This document shows, one piece after another, positions 15,627-19,281 of a stretch of DNA of 19,281 nucleotides (positions are counted from its first letter, which is position 1; every line of letters begins with the position of its first letter). The translations under genes were made by a program, and so were the position numbers. The DNA is from JAAYJR01 sp964545315 (GTDB taxonomy: Bacteria; Bacteroidota; Bacteroidia; Bacteroidales; Prolixibacteraceae): NCBI GenBank assembly GCA_964545315.1, contig CAZJGI010000062.1, positions 1 to 19,281 on the forward strand, read 5' to 3'. The notes under the pieces are model-generated. The model had not been told where the DNA came from. It saw only the letters and a list, made by a program, of their open reading frames with translations, and did not search any database.

Positions 15627-16214
15627 ATGAAGAAAAAAATAAGGAGTTCAATCTTTTTAATTGGTATTACAGTGTTTTTTACATTTCTTTATTGCTCTTC
15701 GCCAATTAATCAGGCCAGGGTTAAAGTTCAGGGAACCCTTCTGCCTAATGGCATTGAACTTCCGGAAGAGTGGCCTCCAAAGCATCCTGTCCCTGAGGTG
15801 CCGGTCGATATGCCGGTGCCCTATTTGGCAAATGTTCCTGATATTATTCCTGTGAATACCGGACGTCAACTGTTTGTTGATGATTTTCTGATCGAAAAAA
15901 CGGATCTTACAAGGGTATTCCTTTATCCGCATTATTTCAAAGGTAATCCTGTGTTGGAGCCTGATAAGCCCTGGGAATACAGTGCGGCAGGGTATCCTTA
16001 TGCAGCTCCTTTCAGCGATGGCATTTGGTATGATGAAAAGGACAAAAAGTTTAAAATGTGGTACTCGACAGGTGGAGGAGACAGGTTTTATCTTAAAAAT
16101 TCAGCATTATATTCCTTTTGGATAAGTAAATATAAAACCGGTGAGAGTGATGGCTATACAGCTGGTGGGGAACCTGCTCTGCACCCTTCCGGAAGGGATA
16201 CACGATTACATTAA
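15627..16214 (+). pseudogene. Truncated GH32/GH43-like beta-propeller lipoprotein
   Basis: A 195-codon frame with an export signal (MKKKIRSSIFLIGITVFFTF, then LYCSS; Cys23 a possible lipid site, though Tyr before Cys is unusual). Residues about 78-150 match the first blade of a glycoside-hydrolase-like five-bladed propeller: NTGRQLFVDDFLIEKT, NPVLEPDKPWEY, then PFSDGIWYDEKDKKFKMWY. Homologues I know of continue for 300 or more residues with CYA.SKDGI.W-type repeats. Here the similarity breaks off after about residue 153 (STGGG), the tail to RDTRLH is unlike the family, and no later blades are found in any frame before GH92. It is probably a 3'-deleted gene. A perfect 14-base palindrome (CCCTTCCGGAAGGG, 16184-16197) sits near the break. 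A folded, functional product is unlikely. Confidence 0.7.
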
Positions 16215-16403
16215 TATTTTGATCTGTTAATCAGTTTGGAAGGCTTTAATATATACTTATCCTGAGAATAACCATTGAGGCCGGAAAACCCTGATGAAGA
16301 AACTATTATTTTTACTGGTAATGAGGATAATGTCAGGGTAATTATTATATAATCGGAGGAAAAGGGTTAACAAGACGACCAAAAATTTTTAAACAAAGGA
16401 GCA

Positions 16404-18656
16404 ATGGAAATACAGTTTATCTCTCGTTTTTTCCTCATTATAGCGCATTTTGCCTTAGTGAGTGTGGTTGGTTGCCTGCCTTCAAACGAGAAAGATTTAA
16501 CACTTTACGTCGATCCGTTTATCGGTACAGCCTATGTAGGCCATACTCATCCGGCAGCGCAACTGCCGTTTGGAATGGTACAGGTTGGCCCCGACACAGG
16601 AACCGATAAATGGGAACACTGTTCAGGATATTATGCCGGCGATTCATCGATAATTGGTTTCTCGCATACCCATTTGAGCGGTACAGGATGTCCCGACATA
16701 GGAGATATCATGTTCATGCCCTTAACCGGTGATATTAAATTTTCAAGGGGTGACGAAAACAATACCTCAACCGGCTATCGTTCGCGTTTTTCACATGACT
16801 CGGAGGTGGCTCATCCGGGATACTACAAAGTAGTGTTAGAAGATTATAATATTAAAGTTGAGTTGACTTCGACCGAAAGGACCGGTTTTCACAGGTATAC
16901 ATATCCTCAGTCAGATGCTGCCGGAATTATCATAGACATGAGCCATGGAATAGGTGATACAACGGTTGAATCAGGTCTTTACCTGTTAAATGATACAATT
17001 GTTGCCGGGAAAAGAAGATCTACAGGATTTGTAAATGATCACACCTGGTACTTTTATGCTGTTTTATCTAAACCTGTTGAGCAGGTTGTCTCCTATGCAG
17101 ATAGCTTAATTTCAGGGGCAACTGACGTTCAGGGAGTAAATACAAAATTCTTCCTCCGCTTCAGGACGGCAAAGGATGAGCAGGTAATGGTAAAAGCAGC
17201 CTTATCGACTGTGAGTATCGAGGGGGCCAGGAGAAATCTGGAGATGGAAACAAAAGGCCTTGAATTTGATAAGGTAAGGGCAGAAGCCTTTGCAACCTGG
17301 AATGACTATCTGCATCGGATTGAAGTTAATACGCGTGATGAAGGACAGCAAATTTCTTTTTACACAGCTCTGTACCACACACTGGTGATGCCGAATATAA
17401 TAACTGACACAGATGGCACTTACGCCCTGCCTGACGGTACAGTGATAAAAGATGAAGGAGAACGTTATACAAATTTTTCATTATGGGATACCTATCGAGC
17501 CACCCATCCCTTTTACGTACTTATGTTCCCGGATAAAAATGTCGGATTTGTAAAGTCCATGCTTGATCTTTATAAACAACGCGGTGTATTGTGCACTAAT
17601 GAATACGGACAGAACGAAACCTGGTGTATGATTGGTAATCATGCTGTTCCTGTGGTAGCTGATGCTTATTTGAAGGGAACAATAACTGAGAATAAAGATC
17701 TGGCAGCAGAATCTGTTTTTAAGTCGCTTACTACATCCCATCCTAAGTCTGATTGGGAAATGTATGATAAATATGGTTATTATCCTTTTGACCTTCAACC
17801 GGTAGAGTCTGTTTCGCGTACGTTGGAACATTGTTACGATGATTATTGTGCCTCATTGATGGCGAAATTCGTAAATGATTCTGAGGAGGAGGTATTTTTT
17901 AGGAATCGCTCTGACAATTTTAAAAACCTTTTTGATCCTTCTGTCAAATTGATGAGAGGAAAAGATTCAAATGGGAATTGGCGCGTGCCCTTCGACTCTT
18001 TTTTATTATCCCATGCTTCTACCAGTGGAGGAGATTATACAGAAGGAAATGCCTGGCAATATACATGGCACATTCAGCATGATGTCCCGGCATTGGTGGA
18101 ACTTATGGGAGGCAAAGACTATTTTGAAACAAAACTTGATTCTCTCTTCTTTTTGGATGTACGTTCCCTGGGTGGTGGTTTTCACGGTGATGTAACTGGT
18201 ATGATTGGCCAGTATGCACATGGAAATGAACCAAGCCATCACATAGCCTATCTGTATAATTACACAGACAGTCCCCATAAAACACAGGAAATTATCCGCC
18301 AGATATTTGACCGGTTTTATCTGCCTGGTCGTGATGGACTGAGTGGAAACGATGATTGCGGTCAAATGTCGGCCTGGTACATTTTTTCAGCCATGGGCTT
18401 TTACCCTGTTGATCCTGTTTCCGGTGAATATTTGATTGGGGCACCACAGGTTCATGAGATGAAATTATATCTGCCAAATGGAAAAATATTCGAAATGAAA
18501 GCTCATAATTTGTCGGATGCGAACAGATATGTCAAGTCAGTGAATTTAAACGGGAATTCTCTGAAATCGTTCAAAATCACGTATGATGAAATTAAAAACG
18601 GAGGAATTCTGGAATTCGATATGACTAAAGATAGTGATAATGCTGGAAATCAATGA
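16404..18656 (+). CDS. GH92 alpha-mannosidase lipoprotein
   Basis: 750 residues. MEIQFISRFFLIIAHFALVS then VVGC is a lipoprotein signal with Cys24, so it is anchored on the periplasmic or cell-surface side. An N-terminal beta-sandwich (about 30-270) carries YVDPFIGTAYVGHTHPAAQL, PFGMVQVGPDTG and IGFSHTHLSGTGCPDIGDI. The (alpha/alpha)6 catalytic domain (about 295-740) carries NFSLWDTYRATHPF, the TEGNAWQYTWHIQHD motif with the likely general acid Glu547, GNEPSHHIAYLYNY, and SGNDDCGQMSAWYIFSAMGF with Asp650/Asp651 in the base and calcium region. All signature motifs of family GH92, calcium-dependent exo-alpha-mannosidases, are intact and the length is typical. Linkage (1,2, 1,3 or other) cannot be told. 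AAAGGAG eight bases upstream is an unusually clear ribosome binding site for Bacteroidota. Confidence 0.95.
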   Translation: MEIQFISRFFLIIAHFALVSVVGCLPSNEKDLTLYVDPFIGTAYVGHTHPAAQLPFGMVQVGPDTGTDKWEHCSGYYAGDSSIIGFSHTHLSGTGCPDIGDIMFMPLTGDIKFSRGDENNTSTGYRSRFSHDSEVAHPGYYKVVLEDYNIKVELTSTERTGFHRYTYPQSDAAGIIIDMSHGIGDTTVESGLYLLNDTIVAGKRRSTGFVNDHTWYFYAVLSKPVEQVVSYADSLISGATDVQGVNTKFFLRFRTAKDEQVMVKAALSTVSIEGARRNLEMETKGLEFDKVRAEAFATWNDYLHRIEVNTRDEGQQISFYTALYHTLVMPNIITDTDGTYALPDGTVIKDEGERYTNFSLWDTYRATHPFYVLMFPDKNVGFVKSMLDLYKQRGVLCTNEYGQNETWCMIGNHAVPVVADAYLKGTITENKDLAAESVFKSLTTSHPKSDWEMYDKYGYYPFDLQPVESVSRTLEHCYDDYCASLMAKFVNDSEEEVFFRNRSDNFKNLFDPSVKLMRGKDSNGNWRVPFDSFLLSHASTSGGDYTEGNAWQYTWHIQHDVPALVELMGGKDYFETKLDSLFFLDVRSLGGGFHGDVTGMIGQYAHGNEPSHHIAYLYNYTDSPHKTQEIIRQIFDRFYLPGRDGLSGNDDCGQMSAWYIFSAMGFYPVDPVSGEYLIGAPQVHEMKLYLPNGKIFEMKAHNLSDANRYVKSVNLNGNSLKSFKITYDEIKNGGILEFDMTKDSDNAGNQ

Positions 18657-19004
18657 AGCCCCGGGATCTCTGCTTTTGAGATATATTAAGAACTAAGACA
18701 TATTTTCTATTTTCGGTCAGTGGTACCTATATTATGATAATATGGAATATATCTCATAATATTTTTACTTTTTTACTTGACTTCAGGCATTTAAGTGTGT
18801 AAATTTATTTATAGATAATATTCTGAAAAACAGGACGTTTTGTCTACGTGAAAAAATTGGACAGCCATCCTTGATTTAATCAGGATATGATGAATTTCAT
18901 ATCAGTTATTTTTCAATATTAATTAATAAATAATTGCTTCTGTTTCCCGGGTTTTTTAGTAATGAAATAATGATTAGCATAACTGAATAAAAGATATAAA
19001 AATC
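18657..19004. other. Intergenic stretch after GH92
   Basis: AT-rich, no coding signal. Apart from the hairpin at 18729-18772 I see nothing recognisable. It must hold the promoter of the rightward gene starting at 19005. Confidence 0.4.
18729..18772 (+). terminator. Candidate terminator after GH92
   Basis: ATATTATGA (18729-18737) and TCATAATAT (18754-18762) form a 9-bp perfect stem with a 16-base loop, followed by TTTTACTTTTTT. It lies about 70 bases past the GH92 stop. The stem is AT-only apart from one G-C pair and the loop is long, so it is only a candidate. Confidence 0.4.
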
Positions 19005-19281
19005 ATGGCAAAAAAGTCAAACATAACTCCGCCAGTAAGGGAGTTCAGGGATGACATACTGCGTAAGATGGACAGCAGTATGCGATGGCTTCTTGAGACC
19101 AGCGATGATGAAATTCGCCGGCAGCGAAATAATTTTAACAGGACACTGGTCAAAAGAAAAAAGAAAATTGAAACATTAACTGCAAGATTGCGGCCCGAAG
19201 AAACCGGGAAAGATACATTGGCAGATAGAACATTAAGGCAAAGCCGAACTGTGGATTTACTTCCCCCCCGGAAGCTGGTTG
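19005..19281 (+). CDS. N-terminal part of an unrecognised charged protein, runs off right edge
   Basis: From the ATG at 19005 the frame stays open for 92 codons to the window end, beginning MAKKSNITPPVREFRDDILR. It is rich in Arg, Lys, Asp and Glu with a probable helical stretch around 20-62 (MRWLLETSDDEIRRQRNNFN and onward, KRKKKIETL), then a Pro/Arg-rich segment (DLLPPRKLV). There is no signal peptide, so it is probably cytosolic. I do not recognise a family. The codon use looks protein-like and more GC-rich than the flanking DNA, which supports a real gene, but function is unknown. Confidence 0.6.
   Translation, partial: MAKKSNITPPVREFRDDILRKMDSSMRWLLETSDDEIRRQRNNFNRTLVKRKKKIETLTARLRPEETGKDTLADRTLRQSRTVDLLPPRKLV

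Overview
The window looks like a chromosomal segment of a Bacteroidota bacterium, probably a polysaccharide-degrading relative of the Bacteroidales/Marinilabiliales. The signs are a TonB-type outer-membrane barrel protein with a carboxypeptidase-regulatory domain, GH92, GH127 and DUF1080 proteins, a FISUMP lipoprotein, a tRNA 3' end with no encoded CCA, and two promoters that fit the Bacteroidota TTTG-N20-TAnnTTTG pattern. The assignment is inferred from gene content; no phylogenetic marker gene is present.

Left part (1 to about 7,500): an accessory, AT-rich region. A leftward tyrosine recombinase (95-1369) lies next to the 3' half of a tRNA-Pro(UGG) (1530-1571). Pairing in the tRNA breaks off inside the anticodon stem at about 1528, so this is best read as one end of an integrative element that extends leftward out of the window. 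To the right come the tRNA's terminator, a 20-bp perfect inverted repeat, three copies of a 113-bp tandem repeat, and a decayed second integrase (1990-2342). Then follow a DUF1828/DUF1829 protein, a FISUMP lipoprotein, a small four-helix membrane protein, a membrane-anchored cupin and a tiny winged-helix protein. Among them are gene remnants: the tail of a YD-type repeat protein, the tail of a PAEY-repeat protein, and a frameshifted XRE/HigA-like antitoxin. The pattern is that of an integration hot spot with gene decay.

Right part (about 7,560-18,660): a carbohydrate-processing neighbourhood. GH127 (secreted beta-L-arabinofuranosidase type) is closed by a terminator. A cytosolic phosphomannose-isomerase-like metalloprotein and a class IV aminotransferase form a short rightward pair. 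A leftward outer-membrane beta-barrel protein converges on that pair. A DUF1080 sugar-hydrolase-like protein, a truncated GH32/GH43-like lipoprotein and an intact GH92 alpha-mannosidase lipoprotein run rightward. No SusC/SusD pair, sulfatase or dedicated regulator is visible, so this is not a standard polysaccharide utilisation locus within the window. The outer-membrane and periplasmic enzymes could release arabinose- and mannose-type sugars from plant or glycoprotein glycans. That link is inference from co-location.

The last 277 bases begin an unrecognised charged protein that runs off the right edge. I do not see a clearly new multi-gene system. The most unusual signals are the tRNA-Pro junction with its 113-bp repeats and decayed second integrase, the recombinase lacking two canonical catalytic residues, and the isomerase-like/aminotransferase pair.
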